Assembly: GCF_011766325.1 (NCBI RefSeq) | Contig: NZ_BLLG01000010.1 | Coordinates: forward strand, 124,001-188,000 | Length of the DNA stretch: 64,000 bases | Direction: 5' to 3' | Origin: Streptomyces pacificus | GTDB lineage: Bacteria > Actinomycetota > Actinomycetes > Streptomycetales > Streptomycetaceae | Shown: one piece after another, positions 14,851 through 24,014 of the stretch | Numbering within the stretch: the stretch's first letter is position 1 | Layout of the letters: the number at the start of each line of letters is the position of its first letter | Position numbers and translations under genes: made by a program | The notes under the pieces: generated by a model | Told to the model about the DNA's origin: nothing | The model's input: only the letters and a program-made list of their open reading frames with translations | Database searches by the model: none

Positions 14851-16669
14851 GGATGCGAGGACGGACGGCCGTCGGGCGGGTGCGAACACGACCGACCGCC
14901 CGAGGGACGCACACACGGGCGGGCCCGGCCGGTACCGCACGGACACCGGCCACACCGACACCGGCAGCACGGGCGCCGGCCACCCGGACAACGGCCGCAC
15001 GGACAACGGCCGCACGGACAACGGCCGCACGGGCGCCGACGGCCCTGTCGTCGACCGCACCCGCCCCCGCGGCATCGGCCCGCACCGCACAGGCCCCCGC
15101 ACAGGCCCCCGCAGCGGCGCGGGCGTCGGGCGTGGGGCCGCGTTCGACGTCCGGGACCGGAAGTCGCACGTCCTGCCCGCCCGGCCGGGCCGCGCGCGGG
15201 TGGACGGCCCCCCGCCGCACGCCGGTGTCGTCGGCGGCGGTATCGCCGGCCTCGCGGCGGCGACCGCCCTGGCCGAACGGGGCGTCCGCGTCACGCTGTA
15301 CGAGCGCGAGTACGGACTGGGCGGCCGGCTGGCCGGCTGGCCCGTCGAACTGGCCGACGGCTCCGTCGCCACCATGAGCCGCGGCTTCCACGCCTTCTTC
15401 CGCCAGTACTACAACCTCCGCGAGCTGCTGCGGCGCGCCGACCCCGGGCTGCACTCACTCACCCCGCTGCCCGACTATCCGCTGCGGCACAGCGACGGCA
15501 TGCTCGACAGCTTCGCCCGCGTGCCGCGGACTCCACCGCTCAGTGCACTGGGATTCGCCGCGCTCAGCCCTTCGTTCGGCTGGCGCGACCTGCTGCGGAT
15601 GAACCCCGCGGCGGCGCTGCCGCTGCTGGACGTGCGCGTACCCGGGGTCTACGAGCGGCTGGACACGATCGGTGCGGCGGACTTCCTCGCCCGGATCCGC
15701 TTCCCGGAGGCCGCGCAGCACCTCGCCTTCGAGGTCTTCTCGCGCAGCTTCTTCGCCGACCCGCGGGAACTCTCGGCGGCCGAACTGGCGCTGATGTTCC
15801 ACATCTACTTCCTGGGCTCCAGCGAGGGGCTGCTCTTCGACGTGCCCCGGGAGCCCTTCCCGCAGGCGCTGTGGGAACCGCTTGCGGAGTACCTCCGCGA
15901 CCAGGGGGCCACGATCCGCACGGCGACGGCGGTCGACTCGGTCGAGCCCGTGCGCGGCGGAGGTCTCGCCGTGACCGCCGCGGGCGGTACGGCCGTGCAC
16001 GACGCCGTGGTGCTCGCCCTGGACACGGCGGGACTGCAGCGGGTGGTCGCCGCGTCCCCCGGCATCGGTGGCGCGGCCTGGCGGGCGGGCGTCGCGGGGC
16101 TGCGTACCGCGCCGCCCTTCCTGGTGTCCCGGTTCTGGCTGGACCGGCCGGTGGCTCCGGCCAGGCCCGGTTTCCTCGGTACCAGCGGCTACGGCGACCT
16201 GGACAACATCAGCGTGCTGGACCGGTGGGAGGGCGAGGCGCACCGCTGGGCGCTGCGGACGGGCGGCTCCGTGGTGGAGTTGCACGCCTACGCCGCCCGT
16301 ACCGACGGCGGACGGGCGGCCGTGCGTGACCGGCTGCTGGAACAGCTGCATCGGGTGTACCCGGAGACGCGCGACGCGGGGGTGGTCGACGAGCGCCACG
16401 AATGGCGGGACGACTGCCCGCTGTTCCCCGTGGGCGGCCATGGGTCGCGGCCGTCGGTCCGCACTCCGGACCCGGTCCTGATGGTGGCGGGCGACCTGGT
16501 CCGCACCGACCTTCCGGTGGCCCTGATGGAACGTGCCGCGACCAGTGGCTTCCTGGCCGCGAACGCCCTGCTGGCCCGCTGGGGCGTGCGCGGCCATCCG
16601 CTCCGCACGGTTCCGCCGCGCGGACGCTCGGCGCTGCTCCGGGCACTGGCGAGCCTCGGCAGGGCCTGA
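14762..16669 (+). CDS. crtU: CrtU-type carotenoid beta-ring desaturase/methyltransferase
   Basis: A flavoprotein related to phytoene desaturases. CrtU converts beta-carotene to isorenieratene by aromatising the rings and shifting a methyl group. The FAD motif (AGVVGGGIAGLAAATALAERG) begins only about 155 residues in. After it come LYEREYGLGGRLAGWPVEL, FHAFFRQYYNL, and the C-terminal PDPVLMVAGDLVRTDLPVAL. The region before the FAD motif is low complexity, so the true start is uncertain. GTG 14762 overlaps crtT by 4 nt, GTG 14828 has an equal ribosome-binding site, and shorter forms near 15200 would fit the family length better. A strong terminator follows the stop. Confidence 0.85.
   Translation: MSTGDVQAGVSTGDGGGGGGAGVSTSGRGTDARTDGRRAGANTTDRPRDAHTGGPGRYRTDTGHTDTGSTGAGHPDNGRTDNGRTDNGRTGADGPVVDRTRPRGIGPHRTGPRTGPRSGAGVGRGAAFDVRDRKSHVLPARPGRARVDGPPPHAGVVGGGIAGLAAATALAERGVRVTLYEREYGLGGRLAGWPVELADGSVATMSRGFHAFFRQYYNLRELLRRADPGLHSLTPLPDYPLRHSDGMLDSFARVPRTPPLSALGFAALSPSFGWRDLLRMNPAAALPLLDVRVPGVYERLDTIGAADFLARIRFPEAAQHLAFEVFSRSFFADPRELSAAELALMFHIYFLGSSEGLLFDVPREPFPQALWEPLAEYLRDQGATIRTATAVDSVEPVRGGGLAVTAAGGTAVHDAVVLALDTAGLQRVVAASPGIGGAAWRAGVAGLRTAPPFLVSRFWLDRPVAPARPGFLGTSGYGDLDNISVLDRWEGEAHRWALRTGGSVVELHAYAARTDGGRAAVRDRLLEQLHRVYPETRDAGVVDERHEWRDDCPLFPVGGHGSRPSVRTPDPVLMVAGDLVRTDLPVALMERAATSGFLAANALLARWGVRGHPLRTVPPRGRSALLRALASLGRA
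14941..15045. repeat. 15-bp tandem repeats near the 5' end of crtU
   Basis: Seven 15-bp units, three of them identical (14986-15030), encode pentapeptides such as DNGRT and DTGHT. They lie before the FAD-binding domain. If translated they form a flexible N-terminal extension unlike anything expected in the enzyme. Confidence 0.75.
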
Positions 16670-16680
16670 ACCCCCGGTCC

Positions 16681-16714
16681 GGCAGGACCCGGTACGAGCG
16701 GACCGGGTCCTGCC
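16681..16714. terminator. Bidirectional terminator between the convergent crt operons
   Basis: Two 13-bp arms (16681-16693 and 16702-16714) pair perfectly around an 8-nt loop. The hairpin lies just after the crtU stop and just after the end of the opposing Rieske gene, so it can end both transcripts. Confidence 0.85.
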
Positions 16715-16723
16715 TCGCGGGCC

Positions 16724-17794
16724 TCAGCCCGGGAAGCGGCCCGTGCTGCGCAGGTGCCAGCGGCGCTCCGCGTACGCCAGGTCGTCGCGCCAGAGGCGGG
16801 CCGCGGCCGCGCGGATCAGCGGGCGCAGCACGGGCGCGGCGGCGCGGGCGGCGGTGAAGCCCGGGCGGTCGGACGACGCGACCACCGCCTCGACGACCGC
16901 GGTGCGCGGCCCTCCGAGCGGGTCGGGACCGAGCGGGGTGGCGTGGGTCTCGACGACCGAGCCCTCCCCCTCGCCCTCGGTGATGTGCATGACGACCGTA
17001 CGGGGCTCGGGCGCGGTGAAGACGGCGGTGACCGGGACGACGATCCGGCCCGCCACCTTGAACGACACCTCCACCGCGAATGCGTCGTCGGCGTCCGCCG
17101 CCTGCGCTTCCGGGCCGGCTCCGGGGGCGCCGACGACCCGGAGGTCGACGAACGAGTACGGGTGGAACCAGGCGCCGTGCCAGGGGTCGAGCCGGTTGGC
17201 CACCACGTCCTCCGGCTCGCAGACGCCGGTGCGGGTGTAGACGGATGCCACGGCGGAGGACGGCCGCGGCCGTACCGGGAGAACCGGGCGTTCCAGGGGC
17301 TCCTCGCCTCCGGCCTCGTCGAGGCGCACCCATGCGAGCACGCCGTCGTCGTACGCCGGGAACGGCTCCCACCCCGCGAACGGTCCGCCGTTCAGGGCCA
17401 GTCCGTGCCAGTGGCAGATCAGCGTCCCGCAGCGCACCCGGCTGTCGCGCAGGGGCGCGCCGAGGTGCGGGCAGGCCCCGGGGCCCGCGACCAGCCGTCC
17501 CCCGCCGTCCCGCCAGGCGACCACCTCGACTCCTGCGACGGTCCGGCCGAACGGGGCGCCCGGCCGGACGGCGCGGGAGTCCCCGAGCACGTACCAGTTG
17601 CCCGACGGGCGGGCGAGCGCGCGCTTGAGGGCTCCGTCGATGAGCGCGGGGCGGGCGTCGCGCCAGGTGGGGCTCTGGCGTTCCCAGGCGGTTGCGGACC
17701 GGCGCAGCCGCAGGGGTGTGCGGCCGCGGCGCCGACCGGGGCCGGTCCCGGTCCCGGCGCCGGGACCGCCGCCGTGGTCGTTGCGGAGCGTCAT
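16724..17794 (-). CDS. Rieske [2Fe-2S] protein of the carotenoid cluster
   Basis: A 356-residue protein. A Rieske domain at about residues 70-170 carries the motif C-x-H-x16-C-x2-H (CPHLGAP ... ICHWHG), which binds a [2Fe-2S] cluster. The C-terminal half is of the DUF5914 type found with such genes. It could act as an oxygenase or an electron-transfer protein on a carotenoid or sterol-like substrate. The ATG overlaps the crtB stop by 4 nt, so it is the fourth gene of crtE-crtI-crtB-X and occupies the crtV position of the S. griseus cluster. Its reaction is unknown. A basic stretch and Gly-rich N-terminus precede the domain. Confidence 0.82.
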   Translation of the reverse strand: MTLRNDHGGGPGAGTGTGPGRRRGRTPLRLRRSATAWERQSPTWRDARPALIDGALKRALARPSGNWYVLGDSRAVRPGAPFGRTVAGVEVVAWRDGGGRLVAGPGACPHLGAPLRDSRVRCGTLICHWHGLALNGGPFAGWEPFPAYDDGVLAWVRLDEAGGEEPLERPVLPVRPRPSSAVASVYTRTGVCEPEDVVANRLDPWHGAWFHPYSFVDLRVVGAPGAGPEAQAADADDAFAVEVSFKVAGRIVVPVTAVFTAPEPRTVVMHITEGEGEGSVVETHATPLGPDPLGGPRTAVVEAVVASSDRPGFTAARAAAPVLRPLIRAAAARLWRDDLAYAERRWHLRSTGRFPG

Positions 17795-18876
17795 ACGGCC
17801 TTCCCCTCCACGGTGTTCCCGTCCTGTGCGGTCGGCGCTCCCGCCGCGGCCGTCTGCTGCTCCCCACCGGGGCGCCGCCGCCCGGCGGGGGCGGGCCGCG
17901 GGTGCCGGGAGTCCCGCCGGGTGCGGGCCGCCGCCCTGCGGCGCGGTGCGGCGAGGCGGGCGGCCGCCACTCTGGCGAGTCCGTCCAGCGCGACCGCTGC
18001 CCGGCGCACCGGCGGGACGACCGCGCGGCGGTGCAGGCAGGCGTAGCCGTCGTCGGCGATGGCCCCCAGAATCCCGCCGTACAGGACGAAGGCGGTGCGG
18101 ATGCACGGCCGGGAGACCGGGTCCAGCATGGGCAGCCCCGGCGCGGCCTCCCGGTACACGCCGCGGGTGAGACCGGCGGCGTCCACCAGGGCTGCGGTGA
18201 TCCGGGGGTCGCGCCGGCCGGTGGCGCGGCTCCAGAGGAGCAGGTCGCGGTCCACGCCGTGCGCGGCGAGCAGGTCGGCGGGGAGGTAGACGCGTCCGCG
18301 GTCCAGGTCCTCGCCCACGTCGCGGAGGAAGTTGGTCAGCTGGAAGGCGATCCCGAGGGCGGCGGCGTGCGGGGCGGCCTCCTCGCGCGGGACGACCGTA
18401 CCGAGCACGGGCAGCATCTGGAGTCCGATGACGGCGGCGGAACCGTGCATATAGCGGCGCAGCTCGGCGTAGTCGGCGTAGTCCGTCACCTCGAGGTCGC
18501 TGCGCATGGAGGCCAGGAAGTCCCTGAAGTGGCGGTGGTCGATGCGGTAGCGGCGGGCGGTGTGCGCGAGGGCGTGGACGACGGGTTCCGGGCTGCGGCC
18601 GAGGCGCAGCCCGGCGTCGAGGCGATCCGACAGCCGGTGCAGCGCCGTCGCGCGTTCCTCGGGAGTGGCATCGCCGTCGAGGTCGTCGACGATGTCGTCG
18701 GCCCAGCGGGCGAAGCCGTACAGCGCGTGGACGGCGGGGCGCCGCTCGACGGGCAGCAGCCGGGTGGCGAGGAAGTACGTCCTGCCGTGGCGGGCGTTGA
18801 GCCGGCGGCAGTCGGAGTAGGCGGCGCGCAGTCCGGGCTCGGTGATCCCGGCGGCGTCGAGTTCCCGGCGTGTCAT
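17791..18876 (-). CDS. crtB: Phytoene synthase
   Basis: A 361-residue squalene/phytoene synthase. Both Asp-rich motifs that hold magnesium and diphosphate are present: YGFARWADDIVDDLDGD and LTNFLRDVGEDLDRGRVYLP. The enzyme joins two geranylgeranyl diphosphates to phytoene, the first dedicated carotenoid step. About 60 residues at the C-terminus (Arg/Ala/Pro-rich, ending near GNTVEGKAV) extend beyond the usual fold. The ATG overlaps the crtI stop by 4 nt and the stop overlaps the Rieske start by 4 nt, so synthesis is tightly coupled along the operon. Confidence 0.93.
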   Translation of the reverse strand: MTRRELDAAGITEPGLRAAYSDCRRLNARHGRTYFLATRLLPVERRPAVHALYGFARWADDIVDDLDGDATPEERATALHRLSDRLDAGLRLGRSPEPVVHALAHTARRYRIDHRHFRDFLASMRSDLEVTDYADYAELRRYMHGSAAVIGLQMLPVLGTVVPREEAAPHAAALGIAFQLTNFLRDVGEDLDRGRVYLPADLLAAHGVDRDLLLWSRATGRRDPRITAALVDAAGLTRGVYREAAPGLPMLDPVSRPCIRTAFVLYGGILGAIADDGYACLHRRAVVPPVRRAAVALDGLARVAAARLAAPRRRAAARTRRDSRHPRPAPAGRRRPGGEQQTAAAGAPTAQDGNTVEGKAV

Positions 18877-20603
18877 GCGGTTTCGCCTTTCGGTGTGCGG
18901 AGGGTGTCGGTATGGGCCGTGCCCGGCGGGGGTGCACCGGAGCCCGCACGGGGATGTGCCGGTGGCGCGTGCCCGCCCGAGCCCCTACCGGGATCGGCCG
19001 CAGCAGGGTGCGTGCCCGAGCCCTCCCCGGGATCGGCCGCAGCCGCGGCCGGGCGGCGCGCGCCGGTGGCAGCGGCCGTGGGGGTGGGGGTGACCCTGCT
19101 GGTGGGGGCCGGAGCGGTGGGCCGGTGTGCTCCGGTGATGCGGGCGGCGGCGAGCTTCCCGGAGATCAGGACGGTGGGCACACCGACTCCGGGTGTGGTG
19201 CCGCAGCCCGCGAGAACGGCGTTCGCGGTGCCGCTGACGAGGTTGCGCGGGCGGAACGGGCCGGTCTGGGCGAAGGTGTGCGCCACCGAGAAGGGCGTGC
19301 CGGCGGCATGGCCCTGCCGGGTCCAGTCGGCGGGCGTGACCAGGCATTCCTCCTCGATGGCCGCTTCCGCACCGGAGAGTCCGCGGCGGTCGAGTTCGGC
19401 GAGCAGGTTCTCCCGGTATCGGGGGGCCAGGTCCCGCCACCCGGCCGCGTCCGGGCCGATGTCGGTGTTGGGGCAGGGCGCCAGTACGTAGTGGACGTGC
19501 CGCCCGGGGGGAGCGAGGGAGGGGTCGGTGGCGGTGGGCCGGGTGATGAGGAGGGACGGGTCCGTCATCAGGTCCCCGGTGCGCGTCAGTTCGCGGAAGG
19601 TGCTCTCCCAGGCGGTGCCGAACGAGATGGTGTGGTGGGCGAGTCCGGGCCAGGTCCGGTCGGTTCCGGCGTGCAGGACGACGGCGGACGGCGAGTGGCG
19701 CAGCGGGAGGGGCCGCCGCGGGCTGCGCCCGAGGAGCCGGTAGACGACCGGCAGGTCGGGGGTGAGGACGACGGCGTCGCACGGAAGGCGCTCCTGGCCG
19801 GTGACGACGGCGGTGACGCGATCGCCGGTGCGTTCCAGCCGCGTGACGGTCTGCCCGTAGCGGAAGACCGCTCCCGCGTCGGCCGCCGCGTCCGCCATGG
19901 CGCGCGGCACGGCGTGCACACCGCCCTTCGGGAAGTGGACCCCGGCGACGGTGTCCATGTACGCGATGACCGCGTAGGCGGCGAGGGCGCGGGACGGGGC
20001 GACGCCCGCGTAGAGCGACTGGAACGAGAAGACCCGGCGCAGCCGTTCGTCGCGGAGGAACGCCCCGATCCGGGCGTCGAGCCTGCCGAAGCCGCCGAGC
20101 GCGGCGAGCCGGGCGAGGTCGGGGGTGAGGAGTTGCAGGGGCGAGTCGAAGTTGGCGTCGATGAAGCGGCCGATCTGGGCCCGGTACAGCTTCTCCAGCC
20201 AGTGGCGCAGGTGCCGGTAGCCGAGCGCCTCGCGCGCGCCGGCGAAGCGCTCGACCTCCGCCTCCATGGCGTCGGGACCGGTGTGCACGTCCAGCGCGTT
20301 CCCGTCGGCGAACACCGCGCGGTAGGCGGGATGGAGTGGGAGGAGCTCCAGCCTGTCGGCCATCGAGTCGCCGACCGCGGCGAAGGCGTCGGCGAGGAGA
20401 TCGGGCATGGTGATGACGGTGGGGCCGGTGTCGAACCGGTAGCCGCCGCGCTCGATCCGCCCGGCCCGGCCACCGGGCTGGTGGTCCCGCTCCACGACGG
20501 TGACGCTGCGTCCGGCGCCGAGGAGGTGAAGAGCGGCCGACAGACCGGCCAGCCCGGCCCCCACCACCACGACGTGGTCCGTGCGGCCCTGGACGGTCCT
20601 CAT
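18873..20603 (-). CDS. crtI: Phytoene desaturase
   Basis: A 576-residue CrtI-type flavoprotein. It begins with the FAD motif HVVVVGAGLAGLSAALHLLG followed by PGGRAGRIERGGYRFDTGPT. It ends its enzyme part with LVSGTANAVLAGCGTTPGVGVPTVLISGKLAA, the usual C-terminal signature. It desaturates phytoene to lycopene. About 75 residues after this are Pro/Ala/Gly-rich with repeated ADPGxGSG units and are probably dispensable. The ATG overlaps crtE by 4 nt and the stop overlaps crtB by 4 nt. Confidence 0.93.
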   Translation of the reverse strand: MRTVQGRTDHVVVVGAGLAGLSAALHLLGAGRSVTVVERDHQPGGRAGRIERGGYRFDTGPTVITMPDLLADAFAAVGDSMADRLELLPLHPAYRAVFADGNALDVHTGPDAMEAEVERFAGAREALGYRHLRHWLEKLYRAQIGRFIDANFDSPLQLLTPDLARLAALGGFGRLDARIGAFLRDERLRRVFSFQSLYAGVAPSRALAAYAVIAYMDTVAGVHFPKGGVHAVPRAMADAAADAGAVFRYGQTVTRLERTGDRVTAVVTGQERLPCDAVVLTPDLPVVYRLLGRSPRRPLPLRHSPSAVVLHAGTDRTWPGLAHHTISFGTAWESTFRELTRTGDLMTDPSLLITRPTATDPSLAPPGRHVHYVLAPCPNTDIGPDAAGWRDLAPRYRENLLAELDRRGLSGAEAAIEEECLVTPADWTRQGHAAGTPFSVAHTFAQTGPFRPRNLVSGTANAVLAGCGTTPGVGVPTVLISGKLAAARITGAHRPTAPAPTSRVTPTPTAAATGARRPAAAAADPGEGSGTHPAAADPGRGSGGHAPPAHPRAGSGAPPPGTAHTDTLRTPKGETA

Positions 20604-21904
20604 CGGCGGCTCCCGTCGACGGTGGTCCCCGACCGCCGCCGCCCGGGCGTCCCGCCCGTTGGGCGGGCGTTCCGATGCGTCGTATGGCTCGTGTGCCCCG
20701 GCGAAGCGGACGCGGCAGGCGGCGCGGGCCTCGTGGGGTCCGCGTGGGCGGGGGAACCGGCGGGGGCCGCCACCCTGGCGAGTAGCGTGCGCAGGCGGTC
20801 CGCCGCGACCGGGGACAGGGCGGCCGCGGACAACCGCCGCTCCCCGGCCGCGAGCAGCCGGCCGATACGTTCCTCCACCACCGCAAGGGCACCGGTGGCG
20901 GAAAGCACCTCCCGCACCCGCCGCAGCCGGTCCTCCGTCAGGTCCGCGTCCCCGAGGGAGCTTTCCAGGACCGACAACGCCGCGCGGTCGCCCCGGGACT
21001 CGGCCCGCGCCCGGGCGACGGCGACGAGATAGGTGAGCTTCCCGGAGCGTATGTCGTCGCCCGACGGCTTGCCCGTGAGGAGCGGATCGCCGAACACGCC
21101 CTCGATGTCGTCACGGAGCTGGAAGGCGGTACCGGCGTACCGGCCCGCCGCGCACAGGTCCCGGGTCGCCCGCGCGTCGGCGCCCGCGAGCGCCGCTCCC
21201 AGGGACAACGGCCTGGCGACCGTGTACTGGGCCGTCTTGAGGCAGGCGGTGCGGATGGCCTGGGCAACGGAACGGGCACCGGTCGCCTGGCCGTGGAGGT
21301 CCAGGTACTGGCCCGCCACCATCTCGGTACGCATGGCCCGCCAGTCCGCCAGCACCCGGTGCCGCACGGCGCCGTCGAAGTCCGTCCCGGCGACGATGTC
21401 GTCGGCCCAGGTGAGCGCGAGGTCTCCGGCCAGGACCGCGGCGGCGGCGGCGAACGGCACCGCCCCGGTGCCGGGGGACGCGGCGCCGGGGTACCGTGCG
21501 GCGAGCCCGGCGTGGAACGACGGCCCGCCCCTGCGGCGCTGCGAGCCGTCCATCACGTCGTCGTGGACGAGTGCACAGGTCTGGATCAACTCCAGCGCCG
21601 CCGCGGTGCGGAGCGCAGCCGGCGCCTCCGCCTCGGCTCCGCCGCAGGCCCGCATCGCCCACCACAGGAACTGGGAGCGCATTCGCCTGCCCCCGTCCAG
21701 GGTGAACCGTGCGAGCGGGCCGGCCACATCCGCGGTGAAGACGCCGTCGAGTGCGGCGGCTTCCGCCAGCCGGTCCTGCAGCAGGAGCTCCAGTCGGGAC
21801 CCCACCGCCCGGGGGACGTCGGCGTCGGCCTCCGCACAGAGGGAGGATGGGTGACCGTATTCCCGCACGGTCGGGTTGGGCGCGGTTGCCCCGGGTCGCT
21901 GCAT
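20600..21904 (-). CDS. crtE: Geranylgeranyl diphosphate synthase
   Basis: A 434-residue trans-prenyltransferase. The first Asp-rich motif is LVHDDVMDGSQRRRGGPSFH and the second FQLRDDIEGVFGDPLLTGKP. A GGRRMRS segment binds the diphosphate. The product supplies crtB. GGAGG lies 4 nt before the ATG at 21904, which also fits the family start better than the Arg-rich extension upstream. About 50 residues at the C-terminus are Pro/Ser/His-rich and unusual. It is the first gene of the crtE-crtI-crtB-Rieske operon, whose genes overlap each other by 4 nt. Confidence 0.92.
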   Translation of the reverse strand: MQRPGATAPNPTVREYGHPSSLCAEADADVPRAVGSRLELLLQDRLAEAAALDGVFTADVAGPLARFTLDGGRRMRSQFLWWAMRACGGAEAEAPAALRTAAALELIQTCALVHDDVMDGSQRRRGGPSFHAGLAARYPGAASPGTGAVPFAAAAAVLAGDLALTWADDIVAGTDFDGAVRHRVLADWRAMRTEMVAGQYLDLHGQATGARSVAQAIRTACLKTAQYTVARPLSLGAALAGADARATRDLCAAGRYAGTAFQLRDDIEGVFGDPLLTGKPSGDDIRSGKLTYLVAVARARAESRGDRAALSVLESSLGDADLTEDRLRRVREVLSATGALAVVEERIGRLLAAGERRLSAAALSPVAADRLRTLLARVAAPAGSPAHADPTRPAPPAASASPGHTSHTTHRNARPTGGTPGRRRSGTTVDGSRR

Positions 21905-22001
21905 GCGTCCTCCGCGTCGTCGGCTGCCGTCCTTCGTCCTTCCGCGGAGAGGCGGCGTTCGGATGCGCCTGCTGTGACGCCGCGTACGACGGGTGTCCGG
22001 C

Positions 22002-22015
22002 GTCGACCAGTCGAC
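22002..22015. promoter_or_regulatory. Palindromic GTCGAC pair upstream of crtE
   Basis: Two GTCGAC hexamers separated by CA lie about 100 nt before the crtE start. They could form a regulator site. Which regulator (LitR is the natural candidate) cannot be told from sequence, and GTCGAC is common in such DNA. Confidence 0.25.
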
Positions 22016-22079
22016 CATGGCGCGGTGCGATCACCGCGGCAGACGTGCGGAAGGCGCTCGCATCCGCCCGATTGCCTCA

Positions 22080-22425
22080 TCGCGCCGCACGCCGGACAGC
22101 GGGCGCCGGCCCTCCGCCGGACGCGGCGTCAGCAGCGCGGTCGGCAGCGGTGTGAACAGCGTTGTCAGCGTGGGCCGCAGAGCGAGCGCCGCACAGGACA
22201 CAGCGCAACGCGTCCTGTGCCGCGGCCCCGGCCCGGCACACCGGGCCGCGAGCCCAGGACACCGGCCCCGCACTGCGGGCTGCGGGCCGCACAGCCCGGA
22301 CAGCGCACACACCGGGCAGCACACACCGGGCAGCGCGCGCCGGGCAGCGCGCGCACCGGGCGCCGGACGACCGGGGTCCCGACGGCAGCACACAAGGGTG
22401 CGCCGCGGGCCCCGACCGCCGTGGC
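22080..22425. other. Gene-free stretch between crtE and the photolyase-like gene
   Basis: No supported gene. It contains degenerate GC-rich repeats of the type CACCGGGCAGCGCGCG at about 22300-22370 and several short inverted repeats. It separates the end of the LitR-photolyase unit from the crtE promoter region. Confidence 0.5.
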
Positions 22426-24003
22426 TCAGGGTGCCGACTTCCCGCGCCTGCGCTCCTGCTCCAGCAGTTCGGGGAGGTCGGCGAGCCGGTCGAGGTTCGC
22501 CACGGTCCGGGCCATGCGGTGGTTGCGGGACAGCCGCTCCCGGTGCCGGTTCAGGAACGCCCAGTAGCCCGCGGTGTACGGGCAGGCCCGCTCGCCCACC
22601 CGCTCGGCCGGCCGGTAGGCGCAGCCGCCGCACAGGTCGCTCATCCGGTTGATGTAGGCGCCGCCCGAGGTGTACGGCTTGGTGGTCATCAGCCCGCCGT
22701 CGGCGTACTGGGACATCCCGACGACGTTCGGCAGCATGACCCAGTCGTATCCGTCGACGAAGTTGCGGTGGAACCAGTCGGTGACCTGCGCCGGATCCCA
22801 TCCGTCCTGCAGGGCGCGGCTGCCGAGGATCATCAGCCGCGGGATGTGGTGGGTCCACCCGGTGTCCCTGACCTGGGCGAGCACGGTGGACAGGCAGCGC
22901 GCGGTGACCGCTTCCGCGTCCAGGTCCGCGAACCAGTCCGGCAGCGGACGCCGGTGGCGCAGCACGTTGCGGCGCCGGTAGTCCTCGCCGAAGTGCCAGT
23001 AGAGGTGCCAGACGTACTCCCGCCAGCCGGCGATCTGCCGGACGAACCCCTCGGCCGACGCCACCGGCACCCCGCCCTCGCGCCAGGCCCGTTCGGCGCG
23101 CTCCACACACTCGGCGGGATCGAGCAGCCCCAGGTTGAGCGGTGCGGACAGCATGCTGTGGCTCATCCAGGGGTCGCCGGCGAGCACGGCGTCCTCGTAC
23201 CTGCCGAAGTCGGCCAGCCGGTGCTCGGCGAAGCGGTCGAGGGCTGCCAGCGCCTCGGCGCGGGAGGCGGGGAAGAGCCGGGGCCCGTCGCGGCCGGTGA
23301 AGGAGACGTCGCCCGCGCGCTCCCAGGCGTCCAGGTCGTGCCGTACCTCTTCGTCGATCTCGTCCTCCCGTGCCGTCCACGGCGGCGGGGCGCCGAGGGT
23401 CGACCGGCCCCGCGGTGGGGGTTCGCGGTTGTCGCGGTCGAAGTTCCAGCGGCCGCCCGCCGGTTCGCCGCCGTCCATCAGCAGCTCGTGGCGACGGCGC
23501 ACCCAGCGGTAGAAGTCCTCCAGCCGCAGGGTCCCGCCGCGCCGCTCCCCGGCCCAGGCGGCGAAGTCCCCGTGCGGCACGAGGAAGCCGCGCGCGGGGA
23601 CGACGTCGACGTCCGGCAGGGCGGCGACGAACCGCGCGGCGGCGTGGGAGGTCGGGTGGCAGACCGTGGTGCGGCTGCCGCCCGCGGCGCCCGCCAGGCC
23701 CTCCCGGTAGGTGTCGGCCTTCACGTACCGCACCCGGTCGCCGAGTTCGGCGGCGCGGTGGCGCATGGCGGAGAGCACCAGATGGGCCTTGGCCCGGTGG
23801 AAGCTCCTCCGGCGGAACACGGCACGGGACTCGATCATGAGGATGGGAGCGTCCGCGTCGGGGCCTCCGGGGCCGCCGGATGCGTCAGGACCGCCGGCAG
23901 GACCGGGGGCCTCGGCGGCGCCGACTCCGGCACCGGGCTCGGTGAAGTGCGGGCCGAGCTGGTCCCCGAAGACCAGGTGCATACGGGGCGCGCGACGGGA
24001 CAT
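22426..24003 (-). CDS. Iron-sulfur cryptochrome/(6-4) photolyase-like protein (FeS-BCP class)
   Basis: A 525-residue member of the deoxyribodipyrimidine photolyase-related family. It begins MHLVFGDQLGPHF after seven residues. The C-terminal region has C-x2-C-x12-C (LCGGCAYRPAERVGERACPY) and an upstream Cys in ARCLSTVLAQ, the four ligands known for the [4Fe-4S] cluster of prokaryotic (6-4) photolyases such as PhrB. It probably binds FAD and repairs (6-4) photoproducts or senses light. The ATG has AGGAGG upstream. It lies 11 nt after litR on the same strand, so both are probably one transcript. An acidic/Gly insert near residues 20-45 looks strain-specific. Confidence 0.87.
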   Translation of the reverse strand: MSRRAPRMHLVFGDQLGPHFTEPGAGVGAAEAPGPAGGPDASGGPGGPDADAPILMIESRAVFRRRSFHRAKAHLVLSAMRHRAAELGDRVRYVKADTYREGLAGAAGGSRTTVCHPTSHAAARFVAALPDVDVVPARGFLVPHGDFAAWAGERRGGTLRLEDFYRWVRRRHELLMDGGEPAGGRWNFDRDNREPPPRGRSTLGAPPPWTAREDEIDEEVRHDLDAWERAGDVSFTGRDGPRLFPASRAEALAALDRFAEHRLADFGRYEDAVLAGDPWMSHSMLSAPLNLGLLDPAECVERAERAWREGGVPVASAEGFVRQIAGWREYVWHLYWHFGEDYRRRNVLRHRRPLPDWFADLDAEAVTARCLSTVLAQVRDTGWTHHIPRLMILGSRALQDGWDPAQVTDWFHRNFVDGYDWVMLPNVVGMSQYADGGLMTTKPYTSGGAYINRMSDLCGGCAYRPAERVGERACPYTAGYWAFLNRHRERLSRNHRMARTVANLDRLADLPELLEQERRRGKSAP

Positions 24004-24014
24004 CTGCCCTCCTG

